Positions 1 through 9,851 of a DNA stretch of 64,000 nt are shown here, one piece after another; the first letter of the stretch is position 1; every line of letters starts with the position of its first letter. This DNA is from an uncultured Lachnospiraceae bacterium (GTDB lineage: Bacteria; Bacillota; Clostridia; Lachnospirales; Lachnospiraceae): positions 1 through 64,000 of the forward strand of contig CACWQH010000006.1 in NCBI GenBank assembly GCA_902762955.1, read 5' to 3'. The translations under genes were made by a program, and so were the position numbers. The notes beneath the pieces are model-generated. The model was not told the origin of the DNA and ran no database searches. It was given only the letters and a program-made list of their open reading frames with translations.

Positions 1-3000
1 GGAAAAGAATATGAGCAAATCAGACTACTTCTTGATAAAATCAAAGCAATTGATAGTTTGCCGAGGTATATATGGCATAATTTACGTTTTCTCACTGAAA
101 GGTTGGATTCTTATCGTAATGAAACAATATCGGATTATATAATCCCGGATGAGATTGAATATATACAAGATAAATTTATTCCGGATGATGTTACAAATAG
201 GGTGTTATGTACAGGAAGCGGATATAGTGATGGAAAATTCAGAATATACAGATATTTCACTCAAAAATATGCTTATGATAGGAATATTACGGCTGCCGCT
301 GATTTTTTAAAGAATGAATATGGAACAGGCGGGCATAGTGGTCCCGGTTCAGATAATCTTGATGTAACTTATGACGCAAAGGGGATAGTTATTAGAAAGA
401 TTATTCTTAGTGATAATGATACCAGGGTTATAAAGTTAAATTGGAGTAATGTTGCAAGAATAATAAACAGAATAATAGAAAAAGGTTCCTTTTTCGATGA
501 AAAGGCGTTGGTAAAATATAATGATGTGTTAAATGAGTGGGAGGATTTTGAAGATAAGGCGAAAAAACCTATATCACAGGATGAAATCGACAGTATATTT
601 AGCAAGTATCCGGTTTTTGGAATAGAAAGCAGTAAAGAATTAGTTGAAATATTTAATAAAAATAAGGATAAATCTGACAAAGATTTGGCCTTATTTTTTT
701 CTGATTATTTAAATAGTAAGGATTCGGCACATATTTCAAGAAATACATATGATGGACTAATGATTAAGGCAACATATAAATATAATAGAAACTCAGATAA
801 TTCGGGTTTTGACGAAAAGTACGAAGGTATTGAAATTTCAAGAAATATGTTTAAGTTCGGTATGTATGGTGAAGCTGCAAGTATATCATATGAACCATAC
901 GAATTTTTTGAAATGGTTGCTTCTTTGATACGAAATAATCATTTTACGATTGAACCAACAGTAGATGATAATGTAAATGAGGATATTGTTGAAGATAATA
1001 TTGAAGAATCAAAAAATTATTTGGAAAATGATATATCAAAAAATGTTGTTCTAAAAAATTATAAGATTAAATCGGACGAGTTAACAAGTACGTTTTCTCC
1101 GAGAATAAGATTTAGAGATAATGTTAATGCGATTAAGCTTATAAATGAGCTTGAAGTTGAAAATAGACAACCGACAGAAGCCGAAAAAAACGTTTTAGCA
1201 AAATATGTAGGATGGGGCGGTTTATCTGATGCCTTTGATACAAGAAAAGATAATTGGCATAGTGAATATGTCGAACTACAGGAATTATTATCTGATTCGG
1301 AATATGCAGCTGCAAGAGAATCTACAATGACAGCATTTTATACTTCTCCTGTTGTTATAAATGCTATGTATAAAGCACTTTACAATATGGGATTTAATGA
1401 GGGGGATATACTTGAACCTGCATGTGGTATAGGCAATTTTATAGGTTCTGTGCCTGATAATATAAATGCCACGTTTACCGGAGTGGAGCTTGATGATATA
1501 TCCGGTAAAATTGCAAAGTATCTGTACCCGGAGTCTGATATATATGTCAAAGGCTTTGAAAAAACAGATTTGAAGAAGAAATATGATGTTGCAATAGGAA
1601 ATGTACCTTTTGGCAATTTTAAGATTTTTGACGCAAATCATCCTGATTGGAGTTTTTCTATTCATAATTATTTTTTTGCTAAAGCTCTTGAGAACGTTCA
1701 TGAGGGAGGATTATTAGCGTTTATTACCTCATCATACACTATGGATTCTGAAAATCCTGACTTTAGACAATATATATCTGAAAGGGCAGAGTTTCTTGGT
1801 GCAATAAGACTTCCAAATACTGCATTTAAAGGAAACGCCGGAACAGATGTTGTATCCGATATAGTTTTTCTTAAAAAAAGACCTGTACCAACAACAGAAT
1901 TAGATGAGGAATTTGTTTTTGCAGCAAAAACAGATAATTATGAATATGAATACAACATAAATCAATATTTTATAAATCATCCTGAAATGGTTTTGGGTGA
2001 TTATAAGGAAACAACGGGACAATATGGAAGACATATTCTTACTGTTGAGCCTAAAGAGGATATAAGTCTTGAAGAATGCCTTGATGAAGCCATTGTTAAT
2101 ATTAACGGGCAATTTGAAAAGAGTATTAATAAAATTGTTTCTGTTGAAGAAGATGTACTTGATGAAATACCTGCATCTCCGGATATTGATAATCTTACAT
2201 ATGGAATTATTGATGACGTGATTTATTATAGACAAGCAAACGTTATGAAACGTGTAACCGGCTTAAGTCAGGCAGATTATAACAGATTAAAAATGCTTGT
2301 TGAAATGCGGCAGATTCAAAAGAAACTTATTAATACTCAGTTACAATTACCAAATGATGAAATAGAAGCTGCGTTGGTTAAACTTCGTGGTGAACTAAAT
2401 AGTAAATATGATGTATTTGTAAAAAAGTATGGATATATAAATAGTAAAAAGAATCAAAGAATATTAGAGGCTGATGGTGGAAAATATTGCCTTTTTGCTA
2501 TTGAAAATCCGATAGGTGATAATAAGTATTCTAAAGCAGATATTTTCTTTCATAGAACTGTTCAGCCTATTTTGCCTGTAACAAGCTGCGATTCAATAGA
2601 AGACGCTTTAACGTTATCAAGGGCAGAAAAGGGATTTGTGGACATTAATTATATTTCGTCGCTCACGAATAAAGACAATGATTCAGTTATTAACGAGTTA
2701 ATAAATATGAATTTGATTTATAATGTCCCGAATACTGACGAATATCAGACAGCTGATGAGTATTTGTCCGGTAACATAAGAAAGAAACTTGATACTGCAA
2801 AAATAGCTTCAGAATCTGATACAAAGTATCAAAGAAATGTTGAAGCACTTGAAAAGGCTATGCCAGAACGTATTTTGGCTAAGGACATAAGTCTTCGATT
2901 GGGCTCCACATGGATTCCTCTTGAGTATTACCAGCAGTTTATGGAAGAAGTGTTTGAAACACCTAATTATTTTAAAGATTCCATTAAAATTACATATATA

Positions 3001-5949
3001 CCTTTTAATAATGAATATTACATATCTAACAAGAACATTTTTCACTCAACTTTGGTATCTTCAACATATGGAACTGACGATAAGAGTGCTTTTGAAATAC
3101 TTGAAGCTTCATTAAACTTGAAAGACGTTAAGGTGACAAAAATCATTGAAACACCGATAGGAACAGAAAAAAGAGTCACGGATAAAGAAAAAACGTTGCT
3201 TGCTCAAAGCAAACAGGAATCTTTAAAAAACAAGTTTGAGGAATGGATATGGTCGGATCCTCGAAGAGCTGCTGAATTGGAGGAACTTTATAACAATACA
3301 TTTAATACTGTAAGAAACAGGGAATATGATGGTAGTTTTTTGACGCTGCCTGGTTCTAATACGGATATAAAACTTAAAGACCATCAGTTAAATGCTGTTG
3401 CAAGGATTGTATTTGGTGGAAATACCTTGCTTGCTCATGTTGTTGGTGCAGGAAAAACTTTTGAAATGATTGCAGGTGCAATGGAAAGTAAAAGACTTGG
3501 ATTAAGTAATAAACCTATGTTTGTAGTCCCGAATCATTTAACATTACAATGGGCATCTGAATTTATGCGATTATATCCTACGGCAAAGATTCTTGTTGCA
3601 AATAAAACAGATTTTGAACCGGGAAACAGAAAAAAGTTTTGTTCAAGAATTGCAATGGGTAATTATGATGCTGTTATTATAGGACACTCACAATTTGAAA
3701 AAATACCATTATCATTTGAAAAACAGGAAGAATACATAAATCAAGAGATTGAAATGCTTGAGGAAGCGATTACAAATATAAATAATTCAAGGCGTTCTCG
3801 TTTTGCGAGTTTGGAAAAGGGACAGGAAATGTCTGTGAAAAAGCTTGAAAAGGCAAAGAAAACATTAAAGACACGGTTGGAAAAGCTTCAAAATGAGGTG
3901 AATAAAAAACAAGATAATGTTGTTTTCTTTGAGCAGCTTGGTGTTGATAGGTTATACGTTGATGAAGCTCATTACTATAAAAACTTATATACATATACAA
4001 AAATGACAAGAGTGGGTGGCATACAGACTACTAATGCTCAAAAAAGTTTTGATATGTATATGAAAACTAAATATATAAATGATATGACGGATGAAAAGGG
4101 AATTATATTTGCAACGGGTACACCTATATCAAACAGTATGGTTGAAATGTATACTTTACAAAGGTATTTAAGCCCGTCAATTCTTAAAGAACGTGGAATA
4201 GAAGATTTTGATTCCTGGGCAAGTACATTCGGTTCAACTGTTACATCTATGGAACTAAAACCAGAAGGTTCAGGATTCCAAACAAAAACAAGATTTGCAA
4301 AATTCTTCAATCTTCCTGAACTTATGACTTTATTTAAGGAATTTGCTGATGTTAAGACATCTGACATGCTTAATTTAGACGTACCGGAAGCAAACTATCA
4401 TAATGTTGAGATTGAAGCAAGTGAATTTCAAAAGACTTTGCTTGAGAAGCTATCAGAAAGAGCTGAAGCAATACGTGGAGGAAATGTTAATCCTAAAGAT
4501 GATAATATGTTAAAAATCACATCGGATGGTCGTAAACTTGCTCTGGATCAGAGGATAGTTAGCCCGACATTGCCTGATTATGATGATTCCAAAATAAACA
4601 CATTGGTTAAAAAAGCTATGAACATTTATAGAGATTACGATGAGGAAAAAGCTACACAGCTTATCTTTTCTGATATAAGTACTCCATCAGGAGATAATTC
4701 GAAAAATTATGATAAGGATGAATTTTCAAATGCATATTTGGATATTAAGAACAAATTAATACAAAATGGTGTCCCTGAGAGTGAAATAGCATTTATACAT
4801 GACGCAAATACAGAACTTAAGAAGTCTGAATTATTTGAAAAGGTAAATAAAGGAAGTGTAAGATTTCTTCTTGGTTCCACATCTAAACTTGGAGCTGGAA
4901 CTAACGTTCAAAATAGGCTTATAGCATTACATCATCTTGATGTACCGTGGAAACCGTCAGATATTGAGCAGCAAGAGGGAAGAATTATAAGACAAGGAAA
5001 TATGTTTGATAATGTGCATATTTACAGATATATAACAAAAGGAACGTTTGACGCATATTCATGGCAGATTATTGAAAATAAACAGAAATTCATTAGTCAG
5101 ATTATGACAAGTAAATCTCCGGTTCGTGTCGCAGATGATATAGACGAAACAGCTCTTTCTTATGCGGAAATAAAGGCTTTAGCTACAGGTAATCCGCATA
5201 TTAAGGAAAAAATGGAACTTGATATGGACATCGCTAAGCTTAAAATGCTACAGAGTAATTATCTCGAGAACATAAGAAACCTAAAAAATAAGATTGAACG
5301 TACCTTGCCGAAAGATATTGAATTAACTGAATGTAGACTTAAGTATCTTAAGTATGATTTGGAAATAGCTAACAAACAGAATATGGGTGAATTTTCCGGA
5401 TTATATATAGGTAAAAACGTATATATGGATTCAAAAGAAGCTGGAGAGAAGCTTCTTAAAGTTGTAAGAGAAAATAAAACACCAAATGTGGAATTTATGA
5501 TAGGTACTTACCGAGGCTTTGAACTATATATTAGTTATGAGCCTTTTTCTTTTGGCGTTAATGACTCTGATAAACTTCCTTATAAAGCTATATTAAAGGG
5601 AGCAACAAAACATTATGTTGAACTTGGAAGGTCTGAACTTGGAAATATTGTAAGACTTGATAATGAAATTAAGCGAATACAAGAAAAAGTAGATAACTGT
5701 GAACATCGATTAGCAGAATTGAAAAATGACCTTGAATTAGCAAAAATAGAAGTTGAAAAGCCTTTTTCAAAGGAACAAGAGTTAAATGATAAATTGACAA
5801 GGGCTAAGGAGCTTGAACATGAGCTTGGCTTGGATGAAGAGGTAAAAGAAAATGAGGTGGATGATGTTTATGAGGAGGATATTGAACAAAACGAAATACA
5901 ACATCAGGATGAAATTCGGAAAAATGAAAAAACGAGTGCAATATTATAA
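1..5949 (+). CDS. Giant mobile-element DNA methylase/helicase, 5' end cut by window
   Basis: The reading frame is open from base 1, so the gene begins left of the window; the TTG at 58 is only the first in-frame start codon here. At least 1,980 residues are visible. Counting from 58, an element-associated N-terminal region includes GGHSGPGSDN near residue 92. An N6-adenine methyltransferase-like core follows (EPACGIGNF near 452, motif IV variant GNVPFG near 514). A long SF2/SNF2-type helicase has Walker A GAGKT near 1130, DEAH in YVDEAHYYKN near 1300, motif III FATGTPISN and motif VI QQEGRIIRQG near 1640. The last ~260 residues look coiled-coil and acidic. Such methylase-helicase fusions are typical cargo of integrative conjugative elements and large plasmids, where they are thought to act on element DNA. 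The IV variant has V-P in place of P-P, so methylation activity is uncertain. Confidence 0.85.
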   Translation, partial: GKEYEQIRLLLDKIKAIDSLPRYIWHNLRFLTERLDSYRNETISDYIIPDEIEYIQDKFIPDDVTNRVLCTGSGYSDGKFRIYRYFTQKYAYDRNITAAADFLKNEYGTGGHSGPGSDNLDVTYDAKGIVIRKIILSDNDTRVIKLNWSNVARIINRIIEKGSFFDEKALVKYNDVLNEWEDFEDKAKKPISQDEIDSIFSKYPVFGIESSKELVEIFNKNKDKSDKDLALFFSDYLNSKDSAHISRNTYDGLMIKATYKYNRNSDNSGFDEKYEGIEISRNMFKFGMYGEAASISYEPYEFFEMVASLIRNNHFTIEPTVDDNVNEDIVEDNIEESKNYLENDISKNVVLKNYKIKSDELTSTFSPRIRFRDNVNAIKLINELEVENRQPTEAEKNVLAKYVGWGGLSDAFDTRKDNWHSEYVELQELLSDSEYAAARESTMTAFYTSPVVINAMYKALYNMGFNEGDILEPACGIGNFIGSVPDNINATFTGVELDDISGKIAKYLYPESDIYVKGFEKTDLKKKYDVAIGNVPFGNFKIFDANHPDWSFSIHNYFFAKALENVHEGGLLAFITSSYTMDSENPDFRQYISERAEFLGAIRLPNTAFKGNAGTDVVSDIVFLKKRPVPTTELDEEFVFAAKTDNYEYEYNINQYFINHPEMVLGDYKETTGQYGRHILTVEPKEDISLEECLDEAIVNINGQFEKSINKIVSVEEDVLDEIPASPDIDNLTYGIIDDVIYYRQANVMKRVTGLSQADYNRLKMLVEMRQIQKKLINTQLQLPNDEIEAALVKLRGELNSKYDVFVKKYGYINSKKNQRILEADGGKYCLFAIENPIGDNKYSKADIFFHRTVQPILPVTSCDSIEDALTLSRAEKGFVDINYISSLTNKDNDSVINELINMNLIYNVPNTDEYQTADEYLSGNIRKKLDTAKIASESDTKYQRNVEALEKAMPERILAKDISLRLGSTWIPLEYYQQFMEEVFETPNYFKDSIKITYIPFNNEYYISNKNIFHSTLVSSTYGTDDKSAFEILEASLNLKDVKVTKIIETPIGTEKRVTDKEKTLLAQSKQESLKNKFEEWIWSDPRRAAELEELYNNTFNTVRNREYDGSFLTLPGSNTDIKLKDHQLNAVARIVFGGNTLLAHVVGAGKTFEMIAGAMESKRLGLSNKPMFVVPNHLTLQWASEFMRLYPTAKILVANKTDFEPGNRKKFCSRIAMGNYDAVIIGHSQFEKIPLSFEKQEEYINQEIEMLEEAITNINNSRRSRFASLEKGQEMSVKKLEKAKKTLKTRLEKLQNEVNKKQDNVVFFEQLGVDRLYVDEAHYYKNLYTYTKMTRVGGIQTTNAQKSFDMYMKTKYINDMTDEKGIIFATGTPISNSMVEMYTLQRYLSPSILKERGIEDFDSWASTFGSTVTSMELKPEGSGFQTKTRFAKFFNLPELMTLFKEFADVKTSDMLNLDVPEANYHNVEIEASEFQKTLLEKLSERAEAIRGGNVNPKDDNMLKITSDGRKLALDQRIVSPTLPDYDDSKINTLVKKAMNIYRDYDEEKATQLIFSDISTPSGDNSKNYDKDEFSNAYLDIKNKLIQNGVPESEIAFIHDANTELKKSELFEKVNKGSVRFLLGSTSKLGAGTNVQNRLIALHHLDVPWKPSDIEQQEGRIIRQGNMFDNVHIYRYITKGTFDAYSWQIIENKQKFISQIMTSKSPVRVADDIDETALSYAEIKALATGNPHIKEKMELDMDIAKLKMLQSNYLENIRNLKNKIERTLPKDIELTECRLKYLKYDLEIANKQNMGEFSGLYIGKNVYMDSKEAGEKLLKVVRENKTPNVEFMIGTYRGFELYISYEPFSFGVNDSDKLPYKAILKGATKHYVELGRSELGNIVRLDNEIKRIQEKVDNCEHRLAELKNDLELAKIEVEKPFSKEQELNDKLTRAKELEHELGLDEEVKENEVDDVYEEDIEQNEIQHQDEIRKNEKTSAIL

Positions 5950-5991
5950 AAACAACTAAAGGTATCAATTTAAAACAAAATAAAAAAATAA

Positions 5992-6044
5992 AAAACGTTA
6001 TAGTGGTCTTGGAGTCCTATCCTCCTTAAGCACTATAACGTTTT
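5992..6044 (+). terminator. Long stem-loop after the helicase gene
   Basis: A perfect 14-bp inverted repeat (arms 5992-6005 and 6031-6044) encloses a 25-nt loop that can pair further (CTTGGAG with CTCCTTAAG, bulged). The right arm ends in TTTT but the T-run is short. It lies 40 bp after the stop codon, so a rho-independent terminator or 3' processing hairpin is likely. Confidence 0.55.
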
Positions 6045-6140
6045 CTGGTTTCAGTGAAATTATAAATTATAAGAAAAACATTGTCAATATCTAAGTAAGC
6101 ACAGTAAAGTTCAACTTTATAATATATTGGAGGGATTGCT

Positions 6141-8045
6141 ATGGATAATGAATTTATAAAAAATTTAAAAATTAAAATTGATGAGGATAGACTGGCAGCT
6201 CAGATAGAAAGTATATTTAATGGAAGTTTTGAAAGCAGAGATAATATCAAAATTTGCAATGAAACTCCGATAGAATTACAATCGATTGGTTGCGAAAAAT
6301 TACCTGTTTTTTACACAGTAAAACATTTTAATGATGCTATAAAATCCAAAGATAAACATTCTCATAAACACGGATTGGATATTTCTTTGATAAAAAAAAT
6401 ACCAACACTAATATATAATCCTGTTATGATTTTTGACTCTACTACTAAACAAGATAGTATCATAATCGTTACAGAAGAATTTGATAGCGATATGCTTCCT
6501 ATAGTTATTAGTCTTAAACCAAATGGAACAGCTGTTTATCAATTAAATGAGGTAGATTCGAATTTTTTGACAAGTATATACGGAAGAAATCATTTTATAA
6601 ACTTTGTTAATAACAGCTTAATTAATGATAGCTTATTATACATAAATAAAATAAAAAGCCAAGCATTATTGAATGGTCTTGGACTACAATCATCCGCAAG
6701 CATTCAACTGCCTGACTCTAATGGTATTATACATCCGAGTAGGAATATTGTCAATACGCAAAATATAGAGAAAATAAAAAAATTTAAAGAAAAAACAAAT
6801 AAGTGTTTTAATTTGATTAATGGCAAATATCCTAAAGATTTTGAGATTTTTGCAATGGATTTATGTCGTCAAATCGCTGATAATTATTTCCCGGGTGATG
6901 TAGAAATACTTAATGCCGCTGTTGTAGGAAGAAGAAGTAGAGGTTTTGAAAATAGATTTTCTGATATAGATGTAGCCTTAAGTTATAAGGGAACTACAAG
7001 TGAAGAAAAATTTGGTAATTATATATCTAAGCACAAAATAATACCATTTGGAATAAAGATGAATATTGTCCCTATAAGAGAGCAAAAACAAGGAATATTT
7101 GTTGATTATTTAAAAGAAACAGAAAAACAGCTACAGGAAGAGAGAACATCGATTTTTAAAGAAAAATACTGCATAGAGGACAAACCAAAGCTTTGTTTAA
7201 CAAATGAACCAATTTCATTTGAATTGTATAACATAATTGATAAGCTTAATAGAGGAGAATTCGTTGATATCAATGAAATAAAATCCACAAAAGAAATAAG
7301 GCTTGCAGAATCCTTTATTGATGATGGCTCACAAAGTATTGATAAGGAGGATAGAGTTGAATTTGACCTATCAATTGTTAATCAGCTTAACGATAAAATA
7401 AAATCTGTGACGATTGACAAACATGGTAAAGTGGGTTATAATGGCATTGTCGAAAAGGGCAATCGCCTTGATATTGTAATCGGTCTTCCGGGAGCGGGAA
7501 AATCTTCGGCAATTTCAAATATAATTTCATATAATTATAAGTCACGGATTATTGACTCTGATGAAGCTAAAAAAATGATTCCTGAATATAATGATGGATG
7601 GGGAGCTTCAATTGTTCATAGAGAGAGCCAAATAATTGAAAGATTTCAGTTTAATGAGGCTGTCGAAAAAGGTGAAAACATTGTCCTGTCAAAGGTCGGA
7701 AGTGATGCCTGTAAGCTTGAAAAGTATATTGATGACGCAAAAGCTAAAGGATATGTTGTTAATATTCACTATTTGGAATTAGACAGAAATAAGGCTATTG
7801 CAAGAGTATTAAACAGATTTATTTCAGAGGGTAGATATATAGCACTTGATGTGATTAATAAATATGATAATCCAGTAGATGGTTGTAAAATAGAAAAGAC
7901 ATATGAAACATTAAAAAATGATTCAAGAATAAATGAGTTTTCAAGGTGGAATAATGATGTTCCAAAAGGCGATAGTCCGAGACTTGTTGAAGGGAAGGGG
8001 GATAGTGTCTTTATAAAACATCATCTGGATAATAAAAAAATATAA
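6141..8045 (+). CDS. Polyvalent protein: MuF-C-like, nucleotidyltransferase-like and zeta-kinase-like domains
   Basis: A 634-residue protein with RBS GGAGGG 7 nt before ATG 6141. Residues ~45-200 resemble the phage MuF C-terminal (BECR-fold nuclease-like) domain seen in polyvalent proteins, with a conserved-looking IPTLIYNPVMIF stretch and SIYGRNHFINFV. Residues ~255-340 carry a nucleotidyltransferase signature, GRRSRGFENRFSDID, followed by a segment typical of element-borne NTase-like domains. Residues ~440-600 resemble zeta toxin kinases: Walker A GLPGAGKSS, then DSDEAKK and RVLNRF. Zeta kinases phosphorylate UDP-N-acetylglucosamine; no epsilon-type antitoxin is recognisable next to it. Its position between the methylase/helicase and the repeat protein suggests cargo injected or co-transferred during conjugation, which is inference. 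The MuF-C call is the least certain of the three. Confidence 0.7.
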   Translation: MDNEFIKNLKIKIDEDRLAAQIESIFNGSFESRDNIKICNETPIELQSIGCEKLPVFYTVKHFNDAIKSKDKHSHKHGLDISLIKKIPTLIYNPVMIFDSTTKQDSIIIVTEEFDSDMLPIVISLKPNGTAVYQLNEVDSNFLTSIYGRNHFINFVNNSLINDSLLYINKIKSQALLNGLGLQSSASIQLPDSNGIIHPSRNIVNTQNIEKIKKFKEKTNKCFNLINGKYPKDFEIFAMDLCRQIADNYFPGDVEILNAAVVGRRSRGFENRFSDIDVALSYKGTTSEEKFGNYISKHKIIPFGIKMNIVPIREQKQGIFVDYLKETEKQLQEERTSIFKEKYCIEDKPKLCLTNEPISFELYNIIDKLNRGEFVDINEIKSTKEIRLAESFIDDGSQSIDKEDRVEFDLSIVNQLNDKIKSVTIDKHGKVGYNGIVEKGNRLDIVIGLPGAGKSSAISNIISYNYKSRIIDSDEAKKMIPEYNDGWGASIVHRESQIIERFQFNEAVEKGENIVLSKVGSDACKLEKYIDDAKAKGYVVNIHYLELDRNKAIARVLNRFISEGRYIALDVINKYDNPVDGCKIEKTYETLKNDSRINEFSRWNNDVPKGDSPRLVEGKGDSVFIKHHLDNKKI

Positions 8046-8062
8046 ATAAGGAGGTTCTTGGT

Positions 8063-8662
8063 ATGGATATGTTAATGGAAAAATGGGATGTATATGATTC
8101 TGATAAAAAAGAAAGAGGGGAAATGATAGATAAGTATCTTGAATACAGAATACTTCATCATAGTGAATTTGATGGTCTTTCTATGGAAGATAAAATTAAA
8201 AAAGCATATAATGTGTTTAATATTATTGAGCATAATCTTATATATGAAAAACTTGATGATGAAGAAGATAAGAAAAGTATGAAGTTACAGGATAGGAATT
8301 GGAAAAACTATGATTATCAGATAGCTCTCACAGATGAAATGATGGTACGTGCTTTTGAATATGAAAAAGAACATCCGGAAGAATTTGATAATTTATCAGG
8401 AGAGGAACTGAATAGAAAGGAAGCTGAACTTTTTAACAGAATAAAAAAAGAATTAGTAGAAAGTGGCTTTGAGTATGAACATTTAGTTTCAGAAGGGAAA
8501 ATAGTACATGACGAATGGAACTATTTTGAAATGTTAATTAGAGAAGCTGAACCTGTTATGGAAGCAGAATATCAGTACGAAAAAGAACATCCTGAAGAGT
8601 TTGCTGGTTTGTCTGCAAAAGACAAATTAAATAAGATATCAGAAATCATTGATAAAATCTAA
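8063..8662 (+). CDS. Acidic repeat protein of unknown function
   Basis: A 199-residue, strongly acidic protein with no signal peptide or membrane segment. An AAGGAGG site lies 9 nt before ATG 8063, and the gene follows the polyvalent protein by 17 bp, so they are probably co-transcribed. Three copies of a helical repeat are visible at residues ~24-58, 96-130 and 167-199, about 72 residues apart. The core reads EYEKEHPEEFDNLSGEEL in copy 2, YEKEHPEEFAGLSAKDKL in copy 3 and YRILHHSEFDGLSMEDKI in copy 1. Nothing in it identifies a function. Possibilities are an antitoxin or immunity protein for the neighbour, an acidic DNA mimic, or an element structural protein. Confidence 0.7.
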   Translation: MDMLMEKWDVYDSDKKERGEMIDKYLEYRILHHSEFDGLSMEDKIKKAYNVFNIIEHNLIYEKLDDEEDKKSMKLQDRNWKNYDYQIALTDEMMVRAFEYEKEHPEEFDNLSGEELNRKEAELFNRIKKELVESGFEYEHLVSEGKIVHDEWNYFEMLIREAEPVMEAEYQYEKEHPEEFAGLSAKDKLNKISEIIDKI

Positions 8663-8694
8663 TGTTTACAGTTATCTAAAAACGCAAAAATAGA

Positions 8695-8723
8695 TTGTCT
8701 AAAATTATAAAAAATAGTATTAT
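8695..8723 (+). promoter_or_regulatory. Probable sigma-A promoter of the transposase
   Basis: TTGTCT at 8695-8700 and TATTAT at 8718-8723 are separated by 17 bp, about 58 bp before the transposase ATG. This is a sequence match only. Confidence 0.45.
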
Positions 8724-8780
8724 ATAAGAATATCCACTTTGACAATATTTGGGTTAAATGGAATAGGAGGATATAATACT

Positions 8781-9851
8781 ATGGGGAAAAAGTTTAAGCA
8801 TTTATCATTTGCAGATAGAGTAAAAATTGAAGTGTTGCTTAAAGAAGGAAAGCCTGTTAAATATATTGCTGATTATGTTGGTGTACACAGGTCAACAATA
8901 TATAGAGAAATAAAAAGAGGGGTTTTTGAAGCTTTAAATACTGATTTGACTACTGAAATGAGGTATAGTCCTGATATTGCAGACGAAAAATATCATTATA
9001 ATTTAGCAGCAAAGGGTCCGGAACTTAAAATTGGAAAGGACTTGAAGTATGCTAACTTTCTTGAAACTATGATTTTGGAAAATGATTATAGTCCTGAAGC
9101 AGTTTTGGGTTATATCATTGCAAATAATATGCAAAAAGAATTTACAGTTTCAATATGTAAAACAACTTTCTATAGCTATATTGAAAAAGGTCTTTTTCTC
9201 AATCTTACAAATAAGAATCTACCAGTTTTAGGAAAGAAAAAAAGGAAGTATAAAAAGGTAAGAAAAAATCAATCAAAAGCTGCGGCAGGTAGAAGCATTG
9301 AGAAACGTCCGGAACACATTAATGATAGAAAAGAGTTCGGGCATTGGGAAATGGATACAGTAATAGGTAAGAAAAGTTCAAAGAAAAGTCTTCTTGTTCT
9401 AACAGAAAGAAAAACAAGGGATGAATTAATATTCCTATTAAATAGACATACAGCTGCAGAGGTTGTTAGTAAAATTGATATTCTTGAAGAAAAATTAGGA
9501 GAGGACTTTTCTGAAATTTTCAAATCAATTACTGTTGATAATGGAACAGAGTTTTCTTATGCTGAAGAACTTGAAATGTCAAAAATACAGGAAGGAAATC
9601 GTACAGAACTTTACTATTGCCACCCTTATACAAGCTGCGAAAGAGGAACGAATGAAGTAACAAATAAAATGATACGTAGGAAAGTTCCTAAAGGAATTAG
9701 TTTTGATGATAAAACTGATGAGTATATTAAGGAAGTTCAAGAATGGATTAATTCTTATCCAAGACCATTACATAAATATCAAAATGCTGGAGAGGTCTTT
9801 AGAAAGGAATTAGCCGATATTGGATTTGAAAAGTATGCAGCTATATTTTAA
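8781..9851 (+). CDS. IS30-family transposase
   Basis: A 356-residue DDE transposase that catalyses cut-and-join of its own IS. The start is ATG 8781, because AGGAGG ends 10 nt upstream; an in-frame TTG at 8739 has no ribosome site. The N-terminus has an IS30-type helix-turn-helix (FADRVKIEVLLKEG, then HRSTIYREIKRG). The catalytic D-D-E residues lie in HWEMDTVIGKK, TVDNGTEFS and ERGTNEVTNKMIRRKVPKG, the last being the family signature. The protein appears complete and unmutated, so the element may be active. It sits exactly at the edge between mobile and chromosomal genes. Confidence 0.93.
   Translation: MGKKFKHLSFADRVKIEVLLKEGKPVKYIADYVGVHRSTIYREIKRGVFEALNTDLTTEMRYSPDIADEKYHYNLAAKGPELKIGKDLKYANFLETMILENDYSPEAVLGYIIANNMQKEFTVSICKTTFYSYIEKGLFLNLTNKNLPVLGKKKRKYKKVRKNQSKAAAGRSIEKRPEHINDRKEFGHWEMDTVIGKKSSKKSLLVLTERKTRDELIFLLNRHTAAEVVSKIDILEEKLGEDFSEIFKSITVDNGTEFSYAEELEMSKIQEGNRTELYYCHPYTSCERGTNEVTNKMIRRKVPKGISFDDKTDEYIKEVQEWINSYPRPLHKYQNAGEVFRKELADIGFEKYAAIF

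Noticed and set aside
8739..8780. TTG start for the transposase
   Set aside because: The AGGAGG site at 8765-8770 serves ATG 8781, and the extra residues do not resemble the family.
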